Origin: Rhynchopus sp. YZ270_cl-10
Lineage: Eukaryota > Euglenozoa > Diplonemea > Diplonemida > Diplonemidae
Direction of reading: 5' to 3'
Length of the DNA: 64,000 bases
Assembly: GCA_964035575.1 (NCBI GenBank)
Contig: OZ037898.1
Coordinates: 992,001 to 1,056,000, forward strand
Positions 38,863-48,679 of the stretch are shown here, one piece after another. A program made the position numbers and the translations under genes. The notes beneath the pieces were generated by a model. The model was given only the letters and a program-made list of their open reading frames with translations, was not told where the DNA came from and did no database searches. The first letter of the stretch is position 1; each line of letters starts with the position of its first letter.

Positions 38863-40112
38863 GTTTTCAATAAAAAATGTAAAGGGGGGGGGAAAGTGTT
38901 CAGTTTGGGAATAGGGAGGGGGGTTTTTTTTGGGTGCACGAAAAAAAAACGATTTTTTTTATATATTCAACGTGGGGTTCAGGGTGATTGGGATGGGGGT
39001 GCTTAACAATGTGTTTGGCTCTTTATATTTTTTGTACCAAACTATAAAATAACAAAAAAAGTGGCGATTTTGCCAAAAAAAACCCCCGATTTTCGGTTAT
39101 GGGAAGCCCTGAAGGTGGGAACTTAGGTGATGACCCATACAACAAAAAATACGACACACCTCCTTCCCCACATTTTTTGCAACACCCGCCCCCTCAGTCC
39201 TCGAAGTACGGAACCATTTTCCCCAATAAATTTTCCAACAAAAGACTGCCTCTATCTTACGCCTGTCACATTACTCCCCCGCGAATGACTGTTTGTGGAG
39301 TCGTCTTCCTGATTCTATAGATGAGTGCCTCATGCAGCATTGTAGGAACCGCTGCTTCCTTGTCACACAGTCATGCCAGGGCCGCTTACTCCATCCCTTT
39401 TTTTATTGTTTTGATCTTACTTCTTACATCAGGCATTTTGCACTGTAGGCCACTATGGCCTACAGTGCAAATGCCTGATGTAAGAAGTATGCGCCAGCCA
39501 TTCTCAGGCTGCTTTCGCTGGGTTTTGTTGCTAGTCGCTCGTGTTGTCGACGTGGCGGGTCACCTCAAGCACTGCACGCTGCATTTGCGCTGTTCTGCCG
39601 AGGTCTGTTGAGTATAAGTGGTGTTGTGGTGGAGTTCTTATGTCGTATACGTACATTGTGCGGGCTATGTAGTTCTCGGTGCGTCTGCACATGATGTATC
39701 ATGTGTTGTCCTACTGAAAACCTTTCCGGTCACGATCACCATGTCGTTTTACGGTGGGTCAGAGCGTCAGTCCTCAGTTTCCTGTCAGAAGCTATCAACA
39801 AATTTGATTGGATGTAAACCGCGAAATGGTTGTCACCCACCGATACACCCGCTAATATACCAAGACTGATTTTTTGTATTTTTTCAAAAATCACATTTTT
39901 TCCCCCCTACCATCACCAACCCCCAACCACACCCCCCAAGGCAAGCCCCCCCTTTCTCTTCTCACCCCCTTCCCTTTAGTTTCCCCTTCTTCACCCTACA
40001 CATTTTTTTTTGCACTCGACCCCTCCTCCCCTCCCTCCCCCCTTCACCGCAAGGTAACACCTCTCCCTTTCTCTCTCTTCTCACCACACCCCCCACACCC
40101 CCCCCCCCCCCA
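38863..40112. other. Intergenic stretch with a long hairpin
   Basis: G- and T-rich 3' region, then about 800 bp of mixed composition (39090-39870) with several short open frames and no recognisable product, containing the hairpin 39419-39488. A 140-nt C/T-rich tract leads into the next gene. Confidence 0.6.
39419..39488. repeat. Near-perfect 70-nt hairpin, precursor-microRNA-sized
   Basis: ACTTCTTACATCAGGCATTT with GCACTGTAGGCC pairs with GGCCTACAGTGC and AAATGCCTGATGTAAGAAGT; one extra T, loop ACTAT. It could be a very short MITE or a small-RNA precursor. Confidence 0.7.
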
Positions 40113-41027
40113 ATGAGCGAATCCGATGAAACCCCGGACCTGCAGACGATGGAACCCTCTTCGAAACCGTACCCGCATCTCAATGAAGTGCTGCCCCGCG
40201 CGGAGTCGGGGACCTCTGTCGCCCCTCTCCCCGCCCCCACGACAGTCCCCCCTGCAGGAGGTGTCCATCATGTACGCAACAATTCTGGGAAAAAGAACGG
40301 AGTAGTATATACCCCGGTGCTGTCGTTGGGGGATCATAAGTATGAGATTATGAAGGACAGTGTGGGGGGGTCGATTGATGAGGAGGTGGCGGGGATGGTG
40401 AGCAGGATGGTACATTATGTCTCCTTTGGGGAGGCGACCGCGACCAATAGCGATTTGCTGTTGGAGCTGGAGGAATATCAGGAGGAATGCTGGGGGAGGG
40501 AACGGACCAGATATGGCGGGGACACTAAACGCGCCTCCTCCTCGAGATCCGGAAGCAAAGGCCGAAGCAAGCGAGGAACCGAAAAATGCGCCGCCGGGGG
40601 AGGGTCAGGAGGCGGAGGAGCGGGGGCAGCACCAAAACGGAATGTGCTAGAGGAGGAGCTGTACCTGTCTTCCGCGGGGCTGTCGCTGCAGTCCTCCCCT
40701 ACTGCAGGGTTCGCGACAATGCCGCGTGGATCGGACCGTCCTGCCAAACGCAATACCACTGCAGACACCGATACCGCCCCCACCTCTGCGTTTGCTTCTC
40801 TCTCGGCTGCTCAAGGTGACCATCAACAAGATGCGTTTTGGAAAAAAATGTCGGAACTGCAATGGCTCCAGGCAGACACATCCCGCGCCGAAAAAGTCAC
40901 CTCTTCTGCAAAAGGTGGAGGAAATGGAGGAGGGGGAGGAGGAGGAAGTGGGGGAGGTTCCAGAGAAACGCAGGTGGATAGCCAAGGCATGGCGCCGAGA
41001 AGCAGGACGCCACCTAGAACTGATTAG
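40113..41027 (+). CDS. Unknown protein with glycine/serine-rich linkers, 304 residues
   Basis: The ATG at 40113 follows a long C-rich leader. The only conserved-looking part is residues about 55-130: VVYTPVLSLGDHKYEIMKDS, IDEEVAGMVSRMVHYVSFGE and LLLELEEYQEECWGRERTRY, likely helical. The rest is disordered: an RSGSKGRSKRG basic patch, GGGSGGGGAG, a helical DAFWKKMSELQWLQADTSRA and a second glycine run GGGNGGGGGGGSGGG. No signal peptide or membrane helix. Family not recognised. Coding is supported by length, a good frame and base composition unlike the flanks. Confidence 0.72.
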   Translation: MSESDETPDLQTMEPSSKPYPHLNEVLPRAESGTSVAPLPAPTTVPPAGGVHHVRNNSGKKNGVVYTPVLSLGDHKYEIMKDSVGGSIDEEVAGMVSRMVHYVSFGEATATNSDLLLELEEYQEECWGRERTRYGGDTKRASSSRSGSKGRSKRGTEKCAAGGGSGGGGAGAAPKRNVLEEELYLSSAGLSLQSSPTAGFATMPRGSDRPAKRNTTADTDTAPTSAFASLSAAQGDHQQDAFWKKMSELQWLQADTSRAEKVTSSAKGGGNGGGGGGGSGGGSRETQVDSQGMAPRSRTPPRTD

Positions 41028-41318
41028 AATAATATTATGTTTTTTTTTATTTTTTGCAAAAAAAAGCTTTTTTAAAAGCCTTTAGATCGGAGGTCGAATG
41101 GAGGGGGGGTTAAAAAAAAGGTATCGCCTTTAAGAAAAGGGGTATAGAGAGTTCCGAAAAAAGTAAAAGTGTTTTTGTTTGCGTGAGGCTACTTTGATTC
41201 CTTTTCTATATTCCACCTGCACATCATTCAGATTCTTTTAGAAAATAAAAATACACAACACTCAAACGCAACACTCGTCTTGAAAAGTCCTCCACTTTCA
41301 ATTTCAACACTTTTCACA
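41028..41318. other. Short intergenic stretch
   Basis: A/T and G runs; TTCCACCTGCACATCATTCAG ends at about 41231 and could be the acceptor for the following gene. Confidence 0.5.
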
Positions 41319-42497
41319 ATGTCCAGCGATGCTCCCCTGAAGCTTCTGTCCGAGGTGCAGGTGGGTGACCTCACACTGCGCAACCGCATTGCCCTTGCAC
41401 CGCTGACACGTGGACGTGCCTCACCCGAGCACGTGCCCACAGAGGTGATGATTGAGTACTACAAGCAGCGCAGCTCCTGTGGGCTTGTCATCGTCGAGGC
41501 AACAGGGATCTCACGCCAGGGCATGAGCTGGTACTGCGGACCCGGGATCTGGAACAAGACACAGGTGGAAGCCTGGAAGCCGATTGTGGCCGGCATGCAC
41601 GAGAAGAACGCCACCGCAGCACTGCAGCTGTGGCATATGGGACGCCAGAGCCACTCGGATGTGACGGGCCAGCAGATTGTGGCACCGTCGGCAATCGCCC
41701 TTGAGGGTGAGATCACGGCTGTGGCTGGGGAGAAGAAGCCACACCAGACACCGAAGGCACTGACTGTGGAGGAGATCAAGGCCATCCAGGAGGACTACAG
41801 ACTGGCGGCTGTGAACGCAAAGGCTGCTGGGTTCGACATGGTTGAGATCCACAGTGCAAACGGCTACTTGCTTGACACCTTCCTGCAGTCGTCGACCAAC
41901 ACACGCACTGACGAGTACGGTGGGTCCGTGGAGAACAGGCTGCGCATGCTGAAGGAGGTGCTGAGTGCGGTGGCGACTGTGTTCCCACTGAACAGGATTG
42001 GTGTGCGTCTTGCACCGAACGGGAAGTTCGGGTCGATGGGAAGTGCGGACAACCACGAGCAGTTCACTGCGGCAATCGACTTCCTTGGCAACCAGAAGGT
42101 GGCCTACGTGCACGTGATGGACGGACTGACCTTTGGCTTCCACGACCTCTGTGCTGTCTTCACGCTCCGCAACGCACGTGACATTCTTGAGAAGACTGCT
42201 GGTGCTGGCGGTGTGACGAAGCTCATGGGCAACGTTGGGTACACCCGCGACACTGCTGAGGAGCGTCTGCAGGCAGACGACACAGACATGATTGCCTTCG
42301 GCCGTCCCTACATCAGCACCCCTGACCTGCCTGAGCGCTTTGCCGCAAACGCACCCCTCAACCCAGATGGCGAGATGAAGTACTGGTGGACACATGGCAT
42401 GGGTGCCAGAGGGTACACTGACTTCCCCACGCTTGCAGAGGTGGAGCAGAAGAAGCTGCAGGAGGCAGAAGACAGTGCGGCTCCGTCGTCCAGCTGA
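41319..42497 (+). CDS. NADH:flavin oxidoreductase, Old Yellow Enzyme family, 392 residues
   Basis: FMN enzyme reducing activated C=C bonds with NAD(P)H. The ATG at 41319 (MSSDAPLKLLSEVQVGDLTL) is the first in frame. TIM-barrel landmarks: LRNRIALAPLTRGRA (FMN site), LVIVEATGISRQGMSWYCGP, LQLWHMGRQSHSD, then the substrate/flavin signature VEIHSANGYLLDTFLQSSTN (His and Asn bind substrate; the following Tyr is the proton donor) and TRTDEYGGSVENRLR. The C-terminal phosphate-binding part has GNVGYTRDTAEERL and DMIAFGRPYISTPDL. Length and order match classical OYEs (about 380-400 residues). No targeting signal; probably cytosolic. Codon use is strongly GC-biased (GTG, CTG, AAG), typical of a well-expressed gene. 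Confidence 0.96.
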   Translation: MSSDAPLKLLSEVQVGDLTLRNRIALAPLTRGRASPEHVPTEVMIEYYKQRSSCGLVIVEATGISRQGMSWYCGPGIWNKTQVEAWKPIVAGMHEKNATAALQLWHMGRQSHSDVTGQQIVAPSAIALEGEITAVAGEKKPHQTPKALTVEEIKAIQEDYRLAAVNAKAAGFDMVEIHSANGYLLDTFLQSSTNTRTDEYGGSVENRLRMLKEVLSAVATVFPLNRIGVRLAPNGKFGSMGSADNHEQFTAAIDFLGNQKVAYVHVMDGLTFGFHDLCAVFTLRNARDILEKTAGAGGVTKLMGNVGYTRDTAEERLQADDTDMIAFGRPYISTPDLPERFAANAPLNPDGEMKYWWTHGMGARGYTDFPTLAEVEQKKLQEAEDSAAPSSS

Positions 42498-43298
42498 GGA
42501 GGCCACGATATGTTGCAAGGTCCAGGGACACCAGTCTCCGGGTTTTTTTCATATCACTTTCAACTTAACTTTTCAGGCAGCCTTTTGCCTCACAACAATA
42601 TCGTGTGTGGTGCTTCTGTCGTAGGTCTTTTACTGGTTCCGATTTGATTTGAGTCATCGCCTAGCATTCTGCACTGTGCACACTGTACAACCTCCCCTAG
42701 GCGTGTCCTAATCACAGTAGAAAGACAGCAGTTCACACCCACTCTTGTTATTTTCCTAGCTACCATCCCTACCTACTTGTCTGTTGGTTTTTGGTTTTTG
42801 GTTTTGATTTTGATTTTGACTTTTTTTGTTCTGGCTTTGCCATCCCAATTACTTGATGTGCCTCAACGTGTGGTTGTGGGTTGTTTGTATCTGCGATGCC
42901 CTTCGAGGTATTTGCATTTAAATGAACTTTGCCCCCTCCCCATACTTTGCCCCCGTGCACACACCAATATGCCTTGCTTCTTTCAGGCTAACTTGAAGAA
43001 AGGTGGTTTGGTTTGTTCGTTTCGGTGCCAAAGGAGAGGATACTGCCCATCCCATCCATGAGGATTCTTTGTTAGATGTGTGTGTGCACGAGATGCGCTT
43101 TCATCTTTCAAATGTTCTTTGTTGTTTTTACCGCCTCACAATTGTTGCTTTTTTGTCTTTCTTTTAGCATTTTTTCATCGTTCGCAAAAAAAAACAAAAA
43201 AACATACAGACTAACAGTGCAGTATCTTCATGAAGCTACCTCATTTCTCCGTATTCCACCTCACCAGAGATACACAAAAAAGAGATAACGGGACTAAC
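42498..43298. other. Intergenic stretch, no gene seen
   Basis: Includes a TTTTGG/TTTTGA run at 42786-42822 and T-rich tracts; an in-frame ATG at 43230 could extend the next gene by 23 codons but the extension looks non-coding. Confidence 0.55.
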
Positions 43299-43999
43299 AT
43301 GGTGTTTATTCCAGTGCGCTTTGCGCCTGATTTGGAGCCATTGCGAATAAGAGATTCGACAACAGACCAAGGGAAACGCAAGCCGTGGTCGATAGACCCC
43401 CTCATCCCCGTGGGGTATGGGACCTCCATACACGTGAACCGCTTTATCCAAAACTTCCTGGGCAACCGTATCTACAACAAGGACCAGCCCACCTCCGACG
43501 GTCTCGTTGGCTGTGTCGACCTTTATCTCAGGTATGTGTCATTTTTTTTGCATTTTTTTCCCCCACCCATCTTTCAAACAGACGCGGTGGGAATGAGATT
43601 CTGTTAGACCTGAAAAAGACGGGTGCACAGCAGGGTTTGAGCAGAGTACAACCTGACGATTGCATGTATGTCAACCAATTCGGTTTTTTCAATCACAAAA
43701 AATATATCTTCAGTTACGTAACTAGAGCGAAGAACCCATGGATACCCCCACCACCGCCACCGGAGAAGGTTGTGCAGGAGGCACCGCCACCACAGGCTGC
43801 ACCCCAGCCACTGCCAGTACAGCCGCAGCAGCCGATGAGCAAGCGAGAACGCAAGCCCACAACGACGACGCGCACCCAGAGCCCCACGCAGCGCAGACAG
43901 CCGACGTACATTCATTTGCCTGTCGTGCCCCCTGTGGACTGGAACGGCTTCATCGCCTACTGGGAGGAGCAGGCAGAGCGAGAAATGGAGGCCCTCTGA
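43299..43999 (+). CDS. Two-exon unknown protein with proline-rich tail, 216 residues
   Basis: Exons 43299-43531 and 43582-43999; the 50-nt GT-AG intron joins VDLYLR|RGGNEILLDLK in frame. The start MVFIPVRFAPDLEPLRIRDS is chosen over the ATG at 43230. Residues 1-145 look like one compact domain: DPLIPVGYGTSIHVNRFIQN, DGLVGCVDLYLRRGGNEILL, DCMYVNQFGFFNHKKYIFSY. After a P/Q/T-rich basic linker (about 150-195) the C-terminus ends with PPVDWNGFIAYWEEQAEREM. No signal peptide or membrane segment. I do not recognise the family; composition would fit a small cytoskeletal or organellar protein. Confidence 0.8.
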
Positions 44000-44045
44000 T
44001 GATCACCTCATTTTTTTTTACATCTACTGCAGGCCGCAGGGGTTG

Positions 44046-44095
44046 TGTTTTCATCCGGATGGCTGGCATCGTCTGGGTCAGAGGTGCCTCAATAA
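44046..44095 (+). repeat. Repeat G, copy 2
   Basis: TTTTCATCCGGATGGCTGGC, then ATCGTCTGGGTCAGAGGTGC. Confidence 0.5.
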
Positions 44096-44182
44096 CTACA
44101 GTTTTTAGAGAAACAGATGTAAACCTCGAAAACGGATGTATGACTGCATCCACCCCCAGTATACACCTGGTCATATTCTCAA

Positions 44183-44219
44183 AGGCGCTCTGTTCATGAG
44201 CGGGGTTGTATTTCAAGTC
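44183..44219 (+). repeat. Repeat C, diverged copy
   Basis: CTCTGTTCATGAGCGGGGTT then GTATTTCAAG. Confidence 0.4.
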
Positions 44220-44720
44220 TAACGGTTCCTTCTGTTATAGAGGTACTCTGCTCTCATTTAGGCGAGGAGCATCGCTGTTGCTTTTCTTTGCCTGCGCATG
44301 TGTGATATTATTAAGTTCATTGCATATATCCCCCTTAGGGAGAACCACCATAGAGTTATTGCTTTTGAGGTGCAGCGTCGTGTGCATCCTTTCTTTTACA
44401 ATAGGTAATCCCCTGCCCTCATATGATGGGAACGTAAAAAAAGGAGGAGAAAAAAAAAAATTGAAACACAAAAAACAAACGATGATACGACGTTAGATCC
44501 GCCGTATATATTAGTCCACCTCCTCCTCCCCTCTCCCCACCTCCTCAACTGTTCAAATGTCTTACAAAAATGATTTTTTCCCCCATATTTTATACAACCC
44601 CACCCCCTCCCCTCCCTCCCTCAACTCTTTTTTTCTTTCCAGGAGCAATTTTTGCCCAAAAAAAAATACACATTCCTTTTGTTCCTCTTCTTTATTCTCC
44701 CAAAAAAGGACTATAATAAT

Positions 44721-46148
44721 ATGACCCAACGTCTGACTCAATGGCTGCTGTCCTCGGTTTTGAAGAATGGTGTAACAGAGTGCCACCCCAGCGCAACACG
44801 CACGATTCTTTCCATCTGGCAGGTCCCTTTGACGGCAGAGTCGCTGTGCAGCGCTGTGGAGGGGGGGAGAGATGCGCTCGCAGTCCTTCTTCTGCAAGCA
44901 GGCGTCGACCCGAATGACGTTCCTGCACAGAAGACCCCTGCTTTGCACATTGCTGTTGGACAGACCTCTGAGGATTTGGTGGCACAACTTTGTACACATG
45001 GTGCTGACCCAAACCGGCCCGACCCTGCAACACGACGCACCCCATTGCAGCTTGCTGTCTCCCTCCAAGCCCTTCCCGTTGTCACAACGCTTCTAAAAAA
45101 CGGAGCAGACCCAGAACCTGCGACAGTATCATACAAAGAAAGAAGCTGTCTCCACGAAGCAGTTGTATTGCAAAATGTGGACCTCTGCACCGCGCTTCTG
45201 CAGGCAGGGGCGGACCCAAACTATGCGGACTGTACTGGGAGAACGGTCTTGTTGGAGGCCTGCCGTCTTGGGGTGTTGGGGATATGCGAAGAAATCGTAC
45301 GTCACGGAGGGACCGTTGCAACCCCAGGCCCCGCAAAGCGGACCGCACTTCATGAGGCCGCTTTAAACGGCCATCTTGGCATCTGCACTCTGCTGCTTGA
45401 GAGTGGTGCGGATCCTTTGGGGGTTGACTCGCTTGGGTGGACCCCTCTGATGGACGCAAGCAGGCAGGGGCATTTGGAAGTATGCAGGCTTCTTATGGAG
45501 AAACAACGTCTCGGAAGGAAGGGTTGTAGCAGTGTAATGCGGGTTTTGAAGAAGGGGATGGTTCTCGCGTTGGATGCAGGGCATGCGGCGGTGTTTCGGT
45601 TGTTTTTGGCAGAGAATGTGAGCATTGATGCGCCTCTCAATGAGTTGTTGTTGCTGGCCTGCGCCAGGGAGCATACCGGGATTGCGGGGACCTTGATTGG
45701 GTTGGGTGCAGAGGTGAATACTTGCGATGATAAGGGGAGGACACCACTGATGGTGGCGGCGGCGGAAGGGAATGTCGAGCTCACAGCGTTGCTGGTGGCG
45801 GAGGGTGCGTCGCCTCATGCGGCTGATGATAATGGTGCGACTCCGTTGTTGCATGCCTGCGGAGGGGACAGACCTGGCACCCCAAAGGTCTGCCGGCTTC
45901 TCCTCGAGAGCGGTGCTGAAGCTGATGCGGTCGACAATGCTGGTCGTTCCCCTCTCGCCTGGGCACGCCTCGCACCCACCCCAGTCCGTGAGGTGCTTCT
46001 CTCGTACGGTGCGCACCTCACCCCCGATAAACGTGTCAGATCGGAAGCTCGCCTTCTCTCAGCCTCCCCGTCGCTCTTCTCGGGAAAGCGTGCTAGTGGA
46101 GAAGCATTCCTCGATTCGCCACACCGTAAATTTGTGCGGTGTTATTAA
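44721..46148 (+). CDS. Ankyrin-repeat protein, 475 residues
   Basis: Almost the whole chain is ankyrin repeats, so it is a protein-protein adaptor with no enzymatic part visible. The ATG at 44721 (MTQRLTQWLLSSVLKNGVTE) is the first in frame. Clear repeats include LAVLLLQAGVDPNDVPAQKT, ALHIAVGQTSEDLVAQLCTH, LVAEGASPHAADDNGATPLL and LLESGADPLGVDSLGWTPLM; I count about eleven. One segment (about 275-310, VMRVLKKGMVLALDAGHAAV) departs from the consensus. The tail (SARLLSASPSLFSGKRASG type, S/R-rich) is disordered. The architecture resembles ASB-type ankyrin proteins, but no SOCS box is evident. Confidence 0.92.
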   Translation: MTQRLTQWLLSSVLKNGVTECHPSATRTILSIWQVPLTAESLCSAVEGGRDALAVLLLQAGVDPNDVPAQKTPALHIAVGQTSEDLVAQLCTHGADPNRPDPATRRTPLQLAVSLQALPVVTTLLKNGADPEPATVSYKERSCLHEAVVLQNVDLCTALLQAGADPNYADCTGRTVLLEACRLGVLGICEEIVRHGGTVATPGPAKRTALHEAALNGHLGICTLLLESGADPLGVDSLGWTPLMDASRQGHLEVCRLLMEKQRLGRKGCSSVMRVLKKGMVLALDAGHAAVFRLFLAENVSIDAPLNELLLLACAREHTGIAGTLIGLGAEVNTCDDKGRTPLMVAAAEGNVELTALLVAEGASPHAADDNGATPLLHACGGDRPGTPKVCRLLLESGAEADAVDNAGRSPLAWARLAPTPVREVLLSYGAHLTPDKRVRSEARLLSASPSLFSGKRASGEAFLDSPHRKFVRCY

Positions 46149-46410
46149 AAATGAATTTTTTTTAAAAAACCCGTCTTTTTTTGTGCAATACCTTTGGTGT
46201 TTATGTGGTTCAAATGGGAGGGTTGAAAAAAAGAGTACTCTGCTGAGAGTGGGTTGAGATGAGGTATATTAAGGGGGTTTTTGCCTCTTGTTATCCAAAT
46301 TTTTTTTTTTGTTGCTTGTAAAAATAAGCGTGGAGGAGCCATGATGTATATTTTGTATGACTGGGATTGTGGATTGTGTTTTGTGTTGTGCGGACAAAAA
46401 TAAATATATA

Positions 46411-46457
46411 GTGGAGCACACTCTCGGGTGGCTACATTAATACAGCCAAGTTTTCAA
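46411..46457 (+). repeat. Repeat A copy
   Basis: GTGGAGCACACTCTCGGGTG, ATTAATACAGCCAAGTTTTC; ends in AAATAAAAAAAAA. Confidence 0.7.
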
Positions 46458-46648
46458 ATAAAAAAAAAACTACTTTATGCGGTGTGCTAGTCAGCGCAGC
46501 TGAAGAGTTTTACAGAAAAGGGGGAAAATACACAACAATGATAGATCTTGCATGTCAAGACTAGTATTCTAGTGTGTTTTTTCTTTTCTTTAACAGAGCG
46601 TCCACAACAAAGTGCAACCCAGTCTTCAAAAAAACCCGTCTTTTTTTG

Positions 46649-46688
46649 AGGTACACTGTCACGAGAGGGCTTTGTATTTCAACTCTAC
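46649..46688 (+). repeat. Repeat C, consensus-like copy
   Basis: AGGTACACTGTCACGAGAGG, GCTTTGTATTTCAACTC, then a T run. Its 5' side reads AAACCCGTCTTTTTTTG. Confidence 0.7.
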
Positions 46689-46862
46689 TTTTTTTTTAAA
46701 ATGCACATTGTTGCAAAAGGAGGGTAGAAAGTGTCAAAACCGTATCGGGAGTACACTTTTTATTCTCCCAAAATATTTACCAAGAGGCTCGGTGGTAATA
46801 ACACCCCCCAAAAAAAACTATTACAAAATGACCAAAAAAAAATTGAAAAAAGTGTTTCATGG

Positions 46863-46904
46863 CCACTCTAGAGTGGCGACACTAATACAACCAAGTTTTC
46901 AAAA
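46863..46904 (+). repeat. Repeat A copy with palindromic head
   Basis: CCACTCTAGAGTGG (a perfect palindrome) replaces the usual head; then CGACACTAATACAACCAAG. Confidence 0.65.
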
Positions 46905-47080
46905 AAAAATAATGTAAACGAGAACCTCGAGGAAGGCACTATCGTCTCTCTCTTGTTTCTATTAATGGGTAGGGGGGGGGGTTATTGCGTGTTGTGATGA
47001 GGAACATTGGTCCCTCAATTCCCCCATTTTTTTTGTGTGTGAACCAAAGCACCGCGAAGCTCTGGATCACCTTATACATA

Positions 47081-47130
47081 AGGTGACTAAGCAACGAGAG
47101 GCTTAGGGTCATTTTATAAACTTTTCTTTT
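47081..47130 (+). repeat. Repeat D, consensus-like copy
   Basis: AGGTGACTAAGCAACGAGAG, GCTTAGGGTCATTTTATAAA. Followed by TTTTATTTTTATTTTAG, so the copy looks like a complete short intron (GTGAC...TTTTAG), though no exon flanks it. Confidence 0.65.
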
Positions 47131-47412
47131 ATTTTTATTTTAGACGTGTATGCACTGTAAAGCATATCCAATCTGTCAACTTTTTCTTTTTCTCCCCTAC
47201 CACATCTTTCATATTTTTTTGCTTTTTTTTTTTTGTTTTTTGCGTTTTGTTTTGTCCTGCTTGCCTCTCAGTAACGTTGCCCTCTGTTTCAGCTGGGCAC
47301 TGTGCTGTCGTTCTACCCCTAGGACTTGTCGAAAGAGATTCGCTACTGTAATTCGGAAGGTGGGGGAGGGAGGTACCACCAAAAAAAAAATTTTTTTTTT
47401 TGCATACATTTT

Positions 47413-47468
47413 TGGTGCTTTCGGAAGTCGGTCAACGACCTGTCAATATCGACCCCTCCGGAGCACCA
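47413..47468. mobile_element. TGGTGCTT-ended MITE, 56 bp, with 5-bp target duplication
   Basis: TGGTGCTTTCGG at the left, CTCCGGAGCACCA at the right, flanked by ATTTT (47408-47412 and 47469-47473). Shares CGACCTGTCAATATCGACCC-like interior with 20845-20948. Confidence 0.75.
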
Positions 47469-47560
47469 ATTTTGTTGATTTTTTTTTTAAACGGAACACA
47501 AGAGGCTTGATTTTTATCTTACCGAGCCCACCCCTTTTTGTTAGTATTTTTTTTTTATAA

Positions 47561-47964
47561 GGGCACGGTAATTTTTATTTTTGGTAAGCGTCTGCGTGCG
47601 TACTTTTTTTTTGAGATTCCAGGGAAAAAAATTATGCAGAAAAAAAAATTATAAAGGGGGTCCCTCAATAACTCAACAATGTATTTTAGGTAAAAAATGT
47701 ACATTTTTCAGCACAAATTGACCCCATCACAGCACACACAGACTCCTGAGAGCCGAAATCAAAAAAATTTCCCCCCGATTTTTTGTGGGCAAAAATTGGT
47801 GGGAAAATATTTTTGGTGCCTGTATTTCCCCTACTGTAATTTTCCTTTATAATTTTTTTCACCACTCATGATTTTTTTTACTGCATAATTTTTTTTTGCG
47901 TGCGTGCGTACTTTTTTTTGAGAAGTGGTCTGACGCTTACCAAGAAAAAAAATTACCGTGCCCT
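47561..47964. mobile_element. Tourist-like (PIF/Harbinger-type) MITE, 404 bp
   Basis: Ends GGGCACGGTAATTTTT (47561) and ATTACCGTGCCC (ending 47964), extended by TTGGTAAGCGTC/GACGCTTACCAAG. Flanked by TAA on both sides (47558-47560, 47965-47967). Inner boxes with GCGTGCGTAC occur near both ends in the same orientation. Confidence 0.7.
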
Positions 47965-48493
47965 AATATAACTCAATTGTAGCAAAGCATCTTGCCCCCT
48001 CTTTTGGTTTTTTATTGTTTGGCCCCTTGCCCCCCTCACTTGGAAGGGACCCCCCAAAAAAAAAATCCCTTCTTCTTTTTCCTATAACCCGAAAGGGTTT
48101 TTTTCTAGTGGTACAGTTAGTACCGCAGAGGAGCGTTTTTATGTTTGCTAACAAGCACCCTTAGTGTTGTGGCAATACTGTGGGTGTCGTAGGTGAGCAT
48201 GTCATCTTGTTAAGTGTTTTTTTTTTTTTCTTTTCTGTTTAATTGGATGTGAGGAGCATGTGTGATGTGAATTTTTTCTCTTTTCTTTTTTAGTGGGGTT
48301 CCTATCTAAAAGCCGTGTCCAAATAAATTGATTTTGATTTTGCATTTGACAAAAAAAGAAAGCCTCCAGAGCAACCCATTTCGTTTTATCAGAGTGTCCA
48401 CAAAACCCGCCTATATCCTTCCTATATCCCCATCTGTGTTGTGCAGTCAATCTTCACTATCTTGTCATGGTTGTTGTGTCGGAGAGCAATGAA

Positions 48494-48577
48494 GTGCTCT
48501 CTGGGGGTTCGATAACCCATGGAGAACCAAGGCTTGCGTCCGCCGATGAACGGTGAGGTGTTTGCACTTTCGACTTC
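48494..48577 (+). repeat. Repeat E, fullest copy
   Basis: GTGCTCTCTGGGGGTTCGAT, GAGAACC, CCGCCGATGAACGGTGAGG, TTTGCACTTTCGAC. It ends 22 nt before the acceptor-like CAG of the next gene. Confidence 0.55.
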
Positions 48578-48679
48578 ACGTTTCGTCTATTCTTTGTCAG
48601 TGCCTCAACACTCATACCTCCCTCACAGGATCCATATCGCATAAACACAAACGCAAAAAAAAAACCACACAACTCGAAA

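Larger units (their letters stand above)
44000..44720. other. Intergenic stretch with repeats G and C
   Basis: Repeat G at 44046-44095 and a diverged repeat C at 44183-44219; then AT-rich sequence and a pyrimidine tract TTTTTTTCTTTCCAG ending at 44642, 78 nt before the next ATG. Confidence 0.6.
46149..48679. other. 2.5-kb gene-free stretch with many repeats
   Basis: Two repeat A copies (46411, 46863), repeat C (46649), repeat D (47081), a TGGTGCTT element (47413), a Tourist-like element (47561-47964) and repeat E (48494). No coding region. Acceptor-like TTTGTCAG ends at 48600. Confidence 0.7.

Noticed and set aside
39099-39320. 73-residue open frame (MGSPEGGNLGDDPYN start)
   Set aside because: Short, low similarity to anything known, no leader or acceptor signal, and A/T runs just upstream.
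43230-43298. Earlier ATG for the two-exon unknown gene
   Set aside because: The 23-residue extension has no compact or targeting character and its DNA resembles the flank; kept only as an alternative.
48494-48577. GTTCGATAACC as part of a true tRNA
   Set aside because: No acceptor or anticodon stem could be drawn; kept only as a repeat with a B-box-like site.
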